A stretch of 64,000 nucleotides of DNA from DATFQE01 sp963733845 (GTDB lineage Bacteria > Actinomycetota > Thermoleophilia > Gaiellales > Gaiellaceae), in NCBI GenBank assembly GCA_963733845.1, contig CAVTEM010000007.1, forward strand, positions 806,001 to 870,000, given 5' to 3'. The notes under the pieces were generated by a model that saw only the letters and a program-made list of their open reading frames with translations, did no database searches and was not told the origin of the DNA. The translations under genes were made by a program, and so were the position numbers. This document shows, piece after piece, positions 37,613 through 45,931 of the stretch. Numbering within the stretch: the first letter of the stretch is position 1; every line of letters begins with the position of its first letter.

Positions 37613-39815
37613 TCATCGCTGGTGCTGGAACAGGGGGTCGCTTTCGAGCGACCCCCTTTCTATTTCGGGGTGCTGCTCGGCGGCGTGGCCCTCGACCTCG
37701 AGGTGCGGGAGCCACTCGAGCCACGAGGGCAGGTACCAGTTCCGCTCGCCGAGAAGCGCCATCAGGCTCGGCATCAGGACGGAGCGGATGATCGTCGCGT
37801 CGATCAGGAGCGCGGCCGCGACGCCGAAGCCCATCTGCTGGAACATGACCAGGTCGCCGCGGGCGAAGCCGGAGAAGACGACGACGATGATCAGCGCGGC
37901 GCCGGTGATGATCCGCGCGGTCGAGGCCACGCCCCAGCGCACGGCGTCGCGCGTGTCTCGCGTCTCGTCGTAGCGCTCGCGGATCCGGCTGAACAGGAAG
38001 ACCTGGTAGTCCATCGAGAGCCCGAACAGCACCGAGAACAGGAACAGCGGCACCCACGCCTCGATCGCGTCGACCTGCTGGAAGCCGAGCAGCCCGGCGC
38101 CGACGCCCTCCTGGAACACGAGCACGAGCAGGCCGTAGGCGGCCCCGACCGAGAGCAGGTTGAGCACGATCGCACTGAAGGCGACCGTGACCGACCGGAA
38201 CGCGATCGTGAGCAGGGCGAAGGTCAGGCCGAGCACGAAGGCGAACACGAGCGGCGCGGGATCGGTGACCGCGTCGAAGTAGTCGATGTTCTCCGAGGTC
38301 GTCCCGCCCACATAGGCCTCCTGGCCGGCGAGCGTCTCGGGGACGATCGTCTCGCGGAGGTCGCGCACCGCGGCGACGGCCTCGTCGGAGACCTCGTCGC
38401 CGCGAACGGGCACGTTCAGCACGGTGGCGTCCTCTCCGACCCGGACGCCGCCCTCGCCGAAGCGCGGGTCGGCCGCGAGCCGGTTGCGCAGCGCCTCCAG
38501 TTGCTGCCGCGTCTCGGCCGAGTCGCTTGCGGCCACGATGTCGACCGGCTCGACGCTCTGGCCGCTGAAGTCTCGCTGGATCGCGACGAAGCCCTGCTTT
38601 GCGGCGAGGTCGTCCGGGAGGGTGCTGATCGCCTGAGGTGCCGATCTCCATTCGGAACACGGGCAGGGCGACCAGCACGAGCACTGCCGTCGAGGCGGCC
38701 AGGCTCGCCGCGGGGCGGCGGAGCACCGTGTCCACGATCCCGCCCCAGAACCGTCCCTCCTGCCCCGCGCTTCCGCCCACGAAGGGGATCCGCAGGCGGT
38801 TGACGCCGTCGCGTAGGAGACCGAGCAGCGCCGGCAGCAGGGTCAAGGCCGCGAGCACCGACGTGATCCCGACGAGGATCGCCCCCGCCGCGAGGCTGCG
38901 CATGATCGAAGAGGGGACGAGCAGCATCCCGAACATCGCGACCACGAACGCCGAGCCGCTGAACAGCACGGCCCGGCTGGCCGTGGCCCCGGCGGCGCCG
39001 ATCGCGTCGTACGGCTCGCGGCCGCCTTCCCGCTCCTCGCGGTAGCGCGAGATCACGAACAGCGAGTAGTCGATCCCGAGCGCCAGGCCCATGCCCGTGA
39101 GCATGTTCACGATGAAGATCGAGAGCTCGAAGCTCTGCGAGAGGATCGCCACCAGCCCTAGCGCCGCGAGGATCGAGAACATCGCCATCAGCAGCGGCAC
39201 GACTCCGGCGACGACCGCGCCGAAGACGAGCAGCAGGATGATCAGGGCGGCCGGGAGCCCGAACTGGAGTTCGCCCTCCTGGAGGTCGCGCTCCGAGAGC
39301 AGGTTGAAGTCGTGGTCCAGCACCAGGTTGCCCGCCACCGCGACGGCGAAGTCGGGATCACGGTCGGTCTCCTCGACGATCTCGATCACGATGCCGGCCG
39401 CCTCCTCGCTGACGATGTTCAGCAGCAGGAGCGTCGCGTGCCCGTCCTCGGAGACCAGGCTGCGGTCCTGCGTCGAGGAGTAGTCGCGGATGTCGAGGAC
39501 CGCCTCGGACGCACGCAGGTCATCGACGAGCCCGTCGACGAAGGCGGCGAAGCGGGCGTCCCCCACCGAGAGCTCGTCCGAGCGCACGACCGCGAGGTCC
39601 GTAACCTGCCCACCGGGCCTGGGCGGAAACCGTCCCTCGATCAGGTTCTCGGCCTTGACCGACTCGGGGTTGTTCGAGAGCGTCGCGTCGCTGGTCAGGC
39701 CCGACATCACGAAGACCAGGCAGAGGATCGAGGCGACGAGGGCGACGCCCCAGGCCGCGAGCGTGCGTCCGGGCCGGGCGGCGCAGGCGCGGGCGAGACG
39801 CTCGGTCAGGCTCAC
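37613..39815 (-). CDS. MMPL/RND-family membrane transporter (one frameshift)
   Basis: About 733 residues with twelve predicted membrane helices and two large outer loops, the layout of MmpL/RND exporters of lipids or drugs. Family features are MGLALGIDYSLFVISRYREE in the first half and FGLSMDYQVFLFSRIRERYD in the second, each with the conserved Asp-Tyr pair of the proton relay. One surplus base near 38629-38632 breaks the frame between IGTSG and ISTLPDD. GTG at 39815 overlaps the stop of the upstream gene (GTGA). The last residues are written in the opposite-strand terminator hairpin. Confidence 0.87.
37633..37665 (+). terminator. Intrinsic terminator with UUCG tetraloop
   Basis: A perfect 10-base-pair stem, GGGGGTCGCT (37633-37642) with AGCGACCCCC (37647-37656), is closed by a TTCG tetraloop and followed by TTTCTATTT. 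The U-rich tail is on the plus strand only, so it ends a plus-strand transcript. It lies inside the 3' end of the minus-strand MMPL gene, encoding that protein's last residues. Confidence 0.88.
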
Positions 39816-40702
39816 GCCGCGCGGCGGAGCTGCTCGTCCAGCGGCACCAGCGGAAGCTGGAACGTCTCGACCGCAGCCGGGTCGGACACGACGTTGTCGC
39901 CGGCCTCGAGCATCTTCAGCAGGTCGCGCGTCAGCGGGATGTTGCCCGGCAGCCATTCGGTCACGAGCGCGTTCACGCGCATGAAGCCCATCGGCACGTG
40001 CACGCTCGGCCTGCCTACGCCGAGCGTCGCCTTCAGCCGGTCCCAGAACTCGTTCCAGGACACGGCGTCCGGCCCGCCCAGCTCGAAGGTGCGGCCCGCC
40101 GCTTCAGGCTTGTCGACGGCGGCTGCGAAGTAGGCGGCCAGGTCGTCGCGCCAGATCGGCTGGATCCGCTGCGTCCCAGGGCCGGTGATCGGCGTCACCG
40201 GCGACAGCTTCGCGAGCTTGCGGAACGTGGGCAGGATCCCACCCTCCCGGCCGAACACGAAGCTGGGTCGGAAGACGACGTGCTCCAGGCCGGACGCCTC
40301 CACGTCGCGCTCCATCGTCCACTTGGCTCCGTAGTAGGGGACGAGGTTCTTCGTCTCCTCGCTCGTGCCGAGCGCGCTCATGAGCACGAACCGCTTCACG
40401 CCCGCCTCCTCGGCCGCCGCGAGCAGCGAGCGCGTCCCCTCGACCATCACCCGCTGGAACTGCTCGGGACGCCCCTGGCGGATGGCGACGAGGTGCACGA
40501 CGACGTCCTGTCCGGCGGTCGCATCCCGCAGGCTCTCCGCGTCGGTCACGTCGCCCTGCACGGCGCCCTGGCAGCGAATGCCGGCCTTGCTCCACGAGCC
40601 TGGCTTCCGCTCCAGCACACGCACCTCGTGACCCCCGTCGACGATGGCGTTCGCCACAGCCGGGCCGACGAAGCCGGTGGCGCCGGTGACGAGGACTCTC
40701 AG
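39812..40702 (-). CDS. NAD(P)-binding NmrA/NDUFA9-like protein (probable CTG start)
   Basis: A 296-residue atypical short-chain dehydrogenase. The nucleotide-binding motif VTGATGFVGPAV is at the extreme N-terminus, followed by VVHLVAIRQG, a YYGAKWTMER region and RPSFVFGREGG. An ATG at 40657 would delete the nucleotide-binding loop. The only start that keeps it is CTG at 40702, giving (M)RVLVTGATG and overlapping the dcd stop as CTGA. Relatives act as NADH-binding complex I subunits or sugar-nucleotide epimerases; the substrate is unknown. Confidence 0.82.
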   Translation of the reverse strand: MRVLVTGATGFVGPAVANAIVDGGHEVRVLERKPGSWSKAGIRCQGAVQGDVTDAESLRDATAGQDVVVHLVAIRQGRPEQFQRVMVEGTRSLLAAAEEAGVKRFVLMSALGTSEETKNLVPYYGAKWTMERDVEASGLEHVVFRPSFVFGREGGILPTFRKLAKLSPVTPITGPGTQRIQPIWRDDLAAYFAAAVDKPEAAGRTFELGGPDAVSWNEFWDRLKATLGVGRPSVHVPMGFMRVNALVTEWLPGNIPLTRDLLKMLEAGDNVVSDPAAVETFQLPLVPLDEQLRRAA

Positions 40703-41274
40703 ACCGTCTCCCGCTCGAAGTTCTTCCAGTACCGCGACGGTGTCGGGCCGCGCTGGCCCTGGTACTTGGAGCCGAGCGTCCCGGCGCCGTAGGGCGTCTC
40801 CGCCGGCTCGGTCATCTGCACGAACGAGAGCTGCCCGATCTTCATCCCGTGGTAGATCGTGATCGGGAGGTTGGCCACGTTCGAGAGCTCCAGCGTGACG
40901 TGGCCGTCCCAGCCGGGGTCGATGAAGCCGGCGGTCGAGTGGATCAACAGTCCTAGCCTGCCTAACGAGCTCTTCCCCTCGAGCCTAGCCACGAGGTCGT
41001 CAGGCAGGCGAATCCGCTCGAGCGTGGAGCCGAGCACGAACTCGCCGGGATGGAGGATGAACGGCGTGCCCTCCTCGACCTCGACCAGCTCGGTCAGGTC
41101 GTCCTGCGGCTCCTTCACGTCGATGAAGGGGTAGCGCGCGTTGTGGAAGACGCGGAAGTAGCGGTCGACGCGCACGTCGACGCTCGAGGGCTGGATCAGC
41201 CCCTCGTCGAGCGGGTCGATCTCGATCCGGCCTTCGGCCAGCAGGCGACGAATGGTGCGGTCGGACAGGACCAC
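40699..41274 (-). CDS. dcd: dCTP deaminase
   Basis: A 191-residue nucleotide enzyme that deaminates dCTP on the way to dTTP. The family N-terminus VLSDRTIRRLLAEGRI is given by GTG at 41274. The catalytic and trimer-interface block KSSLGRLGLLIHSTAGFIDP and the nearby LELSNVANLP resemble the mycobacterial bifunctional deaminase/dUTPase, so direct dCTP-to-dUMP conversion is possible. The C-terminal YQGQRGPTPSRYW lid is present. Confidence 0.93.
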   Translation of the reverse strand: MVLSDRTIRRLLAEGRIEIDPLDEGLIQPSSVDVRVDRYFRVFHNARYPFIDVKEPQDDLTELVEVEEGTPFILHPGEFVLGSTLERIRLPDDLVARLEGKSSLGRLGLLIHSTAGFIDPGWDGHVTLELSNVANLPITIYHGMKIGQLSFVQMTEPAETPYGAGTLGSKYQGQRGPTPSRYWKNFERETV

Positions 41275-41328
41275 GGGCTCGATCCTAGACTGCGACGCCG
41301 TCCGATCCCGGCCGTTATGTTCGCGCGC

Positions 41329-41766
41329 ATGAGAAACCGCGCAGCTACGTGGGTCAACCTCGTTTTCGCGAGCCTCGTCGTCGTCGGTGTCTTCGTCCAG
41401 GTCTACCTGATCGCCTCGTATGCGATGGGTGCGGGCGAGGACGCGCTCGACGCGCACGGATTCGTCGGCGGCGTCATCGTCCACGGCTCCGAGGTGTTCG
41501 TCTTCCTGTCGGCGCTCGTCGCGTTCTGGAAGAACTGGAAGTGGATCGCCGTCTGTTTCGGGCTACCCGTGCTCGGGACGATCCAGATCTTCCTCTTGCC
41601 ACCCGACGAGGATCCGGGCAGCGGCTGGCTGCACGGGCTGCACGGGCTGCTCGCGATGTTCGTGCTGGTCTACGCGGCGTATATCGCCTATCGAGACCTG
41701 CGCTGGCTCGGAATCGGCGGACGCGGCGAGCCGACCGTCTCGTCGGAACCGCCGGCCGCCGTCTAG
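41329..41766 (+). CDS. Four-helix membrane protein, DUF6220-like
   Basis: A 145-residue protein with four predicted helices. Histidines fall at helix ends (ALDAHGFVGGVIVHGSEV and LHGLHGLLAMFV), which could bind haem or metal. An alternative in-frame ATG at 41317 adds four residues. The layout recalls the DUF6220 family, but I am not certain. It is divergent from dcd and lies 14 bases before the enolase-superfamily gene. Confidence 0.65.
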   Translation: MRNRAATWVNLVFASLVVVGVFVQVYLIASYAMGAGEDALDAHGFVGGVIVHGSEVFVFLSALVAFWKNWKWIAVCFGLPVLGTIQIFLLPPDEDPGSGWLHGLHGLLAMFVLVYAAYIAYRDLRWLGIGGRGEPTVSSEPPAAV

Positions 41767-41780
41767 GCTGCTCGACACCC

Positions 41781-42833
41781 GTGGCGACCTACGACGCCGT
41801 TGCCGACCTCGACGTCGAGGTCGAATCGTTCGCACTCGACCGGCTCGAGCACGCGGTCTCGAGCGAGTTCACGCGCGTGACCACCGTCGTCCGCCTGCGC
41901 GGCGGCGGCGAGGAGGGCATCGGCGAGGACGTCACGTACGCGGTCGAGGAGCAGGGCGAGTTCCAGGCCGAGGGGCCCAAGCTGCCGCTCACGGGGTCGC
42001 ACAAGCTCGACTCCTTCTCCGAGCTCGTGGGTCGGCTCGCGCTGTTCCCGACCGAGCCGGGCATGGCCGCCTACTACGACTACAGGCGCTGGGCCTTCGA
42101 GAGCGCCGCGCTCGACCTGGCGCTCCGGCAGGCGGGCCGCTCGCTCGCCGATGCCGTCGAGCGCGAGGCGCGGCCGGTCCGCTTCGTCGTGTCGATGAAC
42201 CTCGGCGACCCGCCGACGAGCGCCCGCGTCCGCGGGTGGCTCGAGCACTACCCCGGCCTGCAGTTCAAGCTCGACCCGCGCAGCTCGTGGGACGACGCGC
42301 TCGTAGCCGAGCTCGCGGAGCTCGGGGCGATCGAGTCGGTCGACCTGAAGGGCCAGTACAGCGGCACGATCGTCGACCAGCCGCCCGACCCGCGGCTTTA
42401 CCGCCTGGTGGCGGAGGGCTTCCCTGAGGCGTTCATCGAGGACCCGGCGCTGACCGAGGAGACCGATGCGATCCTGGAGCCGCACCGCGACCGGGTCACC
42501 TGGGACGCGATCATCCACTCCGTCGACGACGTCGAAGGACTGCCGTTCCCGCCTCGGACGATCAACATCAAGCCGTCGCGGTTCGGGAGCGTGCGCAAGC
42601 TGTTCGACACGTACGACTACTGCGAGGAGCGGGGCATCCGGCCGTACGGCGGCGGCCAGTTCGAGCTCGGGCCCGGGCGGGGCCAGATCCAGTACCTCGC
42701 CTCGCTGTTCCATCCGGACGCGCCGAACGACGTCGCGCCCGCCGGCTTCAACGTCGGCGAGCCGCGGCCCGGGCTGCCGGCGAGCCCGCTCGAGCCGAGG
42801 GTGGAGGCCACCGGCTTCCGCTGGACGGACTAA
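41781..42833 (+). CDS. Enolase-superfamily enzyme (muconate-cycloisomerase-like)
   Basis: A 350-residue protein with an N-terminal capping domain and a barrel containing LQFKLDPRSSW, VDLKGQYSG and EAFIEDPALTEE, which match the catalytic Lys and metal-binding Asp/Glu positions of the MLE/OSBS subgroup. The C-terminus includes PYGGGQFELGPGRGQIQYLA. The start is GTG at 41781. The substrate cannot be told; an acid-sugar dehydratase or N-acyl amino acid racemase would be alternatives within the superfamily. Confidence 0.75.
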   Translation: MATYDAVADLDVEVESFALDRLEHAVSSEFTRVTTVVRLRGGGEEGIGEDVTYAVEEQGEFQAEGPKLPLTGSHKLDSFSELVGRLALFPTEPGMAAYYDYRRWAFESAALDLALRQAGRSLADAVEREARPVRFVVSMNLGDPPTSARVRGWLEHYPGLQFKLDPRSSWDDALVAELAELGAIESVDLKGQYSGTIVDQPPDPRLYRLVAEGFPEAFIEDPALTEETDAILEPHRDRVTWDAIIHSVDDVEGLPFPPRTINIKPSRFGSVRKLFDTYDYCEERGIRPYGGGQFELGPGRGQIQYLASLFHPDAPNDVAPAGFNVGEPRPGLPASPLEPRVEATGFRWTD

Positions 42834-42844
42834 GAGGAGGGCTC

Positions 42845-43898
42845 CTAGACGAGCGCCAGCTGGCGATGCGTCTCGAGCCCGGAGACGCCCACGCCGACGA
42901 GCCGTAGCGCGCCGGGGCGGTCGGCGAGCGCGCGGTCGAGCTGCTCGCACGCGAGCCGCCCGATCCGCTCGCCGTCGTCGGTGCCGACCGGCAGCGAGGC
43001 GGAGCGGCTGCGGATCGAGAAGTCCGGGTAGCGCACCTTCGTCGTCACCGTGCGGGCGGTGTAGCCGCGCCGCTCCAGCCCCTCGGCCAGGCGGAGGGCC
43101 ATGCGCCGGACCTCGTCGGCGAGCCGCTCGCGATCGGCGATGTCGCGGTCGAAGGTCTCCTCGCTCGAGAGCGAGACCGGCTCAGAGGAGAGCTCGAGCT
43201 TGCGCGGGTCGATGCCCCGGGCGCGGTCCCGGAGCATCCTCCCGACCTTCCCGGGTAGCAGTCGGCGCAGCGCGTCGTCCTCGAGTTCCGCAAGGGCGCC
43301 GATCGTCGCCACCCCGGCGGCGAGCAAGCGCTGCTCGGCACGCGGGCCCACCCCCGGGAGCTTGCGCACGTCGAGCGGCGCCAGGAACGCGGCCTCCTGC
43401 CCCGGGAAGCACGACCGTCACCCCTCCCGGCTTGCGCCGGTCGCTGGCGATCTTGGCGACGACCTTCGAGGTCGCGACGCCGAGCGAGCAGGTCAGGCTC
43501 GTGGCGCCCCGCACGGAGGCCTGTACCGCGCCGGCGAGGACGCGCGCGCCGCGAAAGTCGTCGACCACCTCGGCGAGATCGAGGTAGCCCTCGTCGAGCC
43601 CCGTCCGCTCGACGGTCGGGACGACCTCGCGGATCGCGTCCCAGACCGCGCGCGAGTAGTCGCCGTAGAGGCGATGCCTGGGCCGAAGGAAGACCGCCTG
43701 CGGGCAACGGCGAAGCGCCTCCGCGCAGCTCATCGCGGAGTGGATTCCGTACCGGCGGGCGACGTAGTTCGCTGTCGCGACCACCCCGCGGCCGTGCGGG
43801 TCGCCCCCGACGACGAGCGGCTTCGTCCGCAGCCCGGGCTGCTCCAGCTCCTCGACCGCGGCGAAGAACGCGTCGAGGTCGAGGTGCGCGACGATCAC
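42845..43898 (-). CDS. dinB: DNA polymerase IV, Y family (one frameshift)
   Basis: A translesion DNA polymerase. The N-terminus IVAHLDLDAFFAAVEELEQP carries the first catalytic aspartates, the steric region is NYVARRYGIHSAM, and the second catalytic pair is in TGLDEGYLDLAEV, where canonical SIDEAYLD is slightly altered. The thumb (LPGVGPRAEQRLLAAG) and little-finger domains follow. One surplus G near 43399-43405 shifts the frame between VVLPG and QEAAFLAPLDV. The GTG at 43898 begins the conserved N-terminus. No beta-clamp motif was confirmed. Confidence 0.87.
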
Positions 43899-43912
43899 GC
43901 TCGAACGATAGA

Positions 43913-43963
43913 GAGCCCCGCGGAGGAGCCGCGTTCCCCGGCGCGGCGCCTCCGCGAGGGCTC
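43913..43963. repeat. Long GC-rich hairpin in the dinB/cyclophilin divergent gap
   Basis: Arms 43913-43933 and 43942-43963 pair over about 19 of 21 positions (GAGCCC, GCGGAGG and GCCGCG blocks) with an 8-base loop TTCCCCGG. It lies 15 bases upstream of the dinB start and 130 bases before the cyclophilin gene, a divergent promoter region where a terminator is not expected. No relationship to the other hairpins was seen. Confidence 0.6.
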
Positions 43964-44094
43964 GACGGCAGGCAGACGGAGGAGTTGCTGCCTTGCCCGA
44001 GCTAGTTATCCCGCGCGCACGCGCGCTATGAACGCGAAAAACCGTGTGCGTTGTGTGTGGATCTGCTCGCGCGCGGTGCGCTAGCGTCCCCGCC

Positions 44095-44550
44095 ATGACC
44101 ACAGCAACCATGCAGACGAATCACGGAACGATCGAGCTCGAGCTCTACGACGAGGACGCCCCGAAGACGGTCGAGAACTTCACCAAGCTCGCCAAGGACG
44201 GCTTCTACGACGGCGTCATCTTCCACCGCGTGATCCCGGACTTCATGATCCAGGGCGGCGACCCGACCGGCACCGGCACGGGCGGCCCCGGCTACACCTT
44301 CGAGGATGAGTTCAACAAGCACAAGATCGAGCGCGGCGCGCTGGCGATGGCGAACGCGGGCCCGAACACGAACGGCAGCCAGTTCTTCATCGTCGTCACC
44401 GAGTCCGCTCCCTGGCTCGACGGCAAGCACACGGTCTTCGGCCGGGTCACCGGCGGGATGGAGGTCGTCGACACGATCGTCGGGCTGCCCCGGGACGCAG
44501 GCGACAAGCCGCACGACGACGCGAGCATCGAGAGTCTCTCGGTCGGCTAG
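44095..44550 (+). CDS. Cyclophilin-type peptidyl-prolyl isomerase
   Basis: A 151-residue single-domain isomerase that speeds proline cis-trans changes during folding. Active-site motifs are FHRVIPDFMIQGGDP, GALAMANAGPNTNGSQFFI and WLDGKHTVFGRV, with the catalytic Arg in FHR. No signal peptide is present, so it is cytoplasmic. The ATG at 44095 precedes TTATMQTNHGTIELELY, a normal N-terminus. Confidence 0.94.
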   Translation: MTTATMQTNHGTIELELYDEDAPKTVENFTKLAKDGFYDGVIFHRVIPDFMIQGGDPTGTGTGGPGYTFEDEFNKHKIERGALAMANAGPNTNGSQFFIVVTESAPWLDGKHTVFGRVTGGMEVVDTIVGLPRDAGDKPHDDASIESLSVG

Positions 44551-44583
44551 GGCCGTCCGGCCGGTCCATCTATCGTTCGACGC

Positions 44584-45909
44584 GTGGCGATAACCAAGTC
44601 GATCGAGCTGCACACGGACGTCCCGGGCCCGCGCTCCAGGGAGATCCTGGCGCGCAAGAAGCGCGTCGTCGCGGAGCCGCTCTCCATCTACCTCCCGATC
44701 GTGGTCGCGGAGGCCCGGGGGGCGACGCTCACCGACGTCGACGGCAACACGTTCATCGACTTCACCGGCGGGGTCGGGTGCCTAAACGTCGGGCATTCGC
44801 ACCCCCGTCTCGTGGAGGCGGCCCAGGAGCAGCTGTCCCGCTTCAGCCACACCGACTTCACGATCCTGCCGTACGAGCTCTACGTCACGCTCGCCGAGCG
44901 GTTGTGCGAGCTCACCCCGATCGCCGGGCCGCGCAAGGCGGCGTTCTTCAACGCCGGCACCGAGGCGGTCGAGAACGCGGTCAAGTTCGCCCGCGCGTAC
45001 ACCGGTCGTCCGGCCGTGATCGGATTCGAGGGCGGCTTTCACGGCCGCACACTGCTTTCGCTCACGCTGACCTCGAAGACGCACCCGTACAAGGCGGGCC
45101 TCGGCCCGTTTGCGCCCGAGGTCTACCGCGTCCCGTTCCCGCAGGACTACCGCGGGCCCACCGCCGCAGAGGCGCTGAGCGCCCTGGAGCGCGCGCTCGT
45201 GACGCAGGTCGCAGCCGAGACGGTGGCCGCGATCGTGATCGAGCCGGTCCAGGGCGAGGGCGGCTTCCAGGTCGCGCCGCCGGAGTTCATGGCCGGGGTG
45301 CGGGAGCTCTGCGATCGCCACGGGATCGTGCTCGTCGTCGACGAGGTGCAGACGGGCTTCGCGCGCACGGGCAAGCTGTTCGCCATCGAGCACTACGGCG
45401 TCGAGCCCGACCTCGTCACGATGGCCAAGTCGATCGCCGGCGGCCTGCCGCTCTCGGCGGTCGTCGGCAAGCAGGCGATCATGGATGCCCCAGGCGACTC
45501 CGCGATCGGCGGCACCTACGTCGGCAACCCCGTCGCGCAGGCGGCGGCGCTCGCCGTCCTCGACGTGATCGAGGAGGAGGGCCTGTGCGAACGCGCGGTC
45601 GCGCTCGGTGAGACGATGCGCACCCGCATGCAGGGCTGGCAGGGGCGCTGGCCGCAGATCGGGGACGTGCGCGGACTGGGTGCGATGCTCGCGATCGAGC
45701 TCGTGCACGATCCCGCCACGAAGGAGCCGGCTGCCGACATCGCCTCGGAAGTGGTCGAGCACGCGGCCCGCCACGGGCTGCTGCTGCTGAAGTCGGGGAT
45801 CTACTCGAACTGCATCCGCGTGCTCACGCCGCTCGTCCTCGCCGATGCGGAGCTCGACGAGGCGCTGGGCGTCTGGGAAGAGGCGCTCGAGCACGCGCTC
45901 GGCGCCTGA
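44584..45909 (+). CDS. gabT: 4-Aminobutyrate aminotransferase-like enzyme
   Basis: A 441-residue class III PLP aminotransferase. The family motifs are FFNAGTEAVENAVKFAR, GFHGRTLLSLTLTSK, VDEVQTGFARTGKLF, and PLP-binding Lys in TMAKSIAGGLPLSAVVG. Sequence features favour GabT over ornithine or acetylornithine enzymes, but other omega-amino acids remain possible. The start is GTG at 44584, 33 bases after the cyclophilin stop. The next kinase gene follows by 22 bases. Confidence 0.88.
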   Translation: MAITKSIELHTDVPGPRSREILARKKRVVAEPLSIYLPIVVAEARGATLTDVDGNTFIDFTGGVGCLNVGHSHPRLVEAAQEQLSRFSHTDFTILPYELYVTLAERLCELTPIAGPRKAAFFNAGTEAVENAVKFARAYTGRPAVIGFEGGFHGRTLLSLTLTSKTHPYKAGLGPFAPEVYRVPFPQDYRGPTAAEALSALERALVTQVAAETVAAIVIEPVQGEGGFQVAPPEFMAGVRELCDRHGIVLVVDEVQTGFARTGKLFAIEHYGVEPDLVTMAKSIAGGLPLSAVVGKQAIMDAPGDSAIGGTYVGNPVAQAAALAVLDVIEEEGLCERAVALGETMRTRMQGWQGRWPQIGDVRGLGAMLAIELVHDPATKEPAADIASEVVEHAARHGLLLLKSGIYSNCIRVLTPLVLADAELDEALGVWEEALEHALGA

Positions 45910-45931
45910 TCCACAGCAGGGAGGCGGTACC

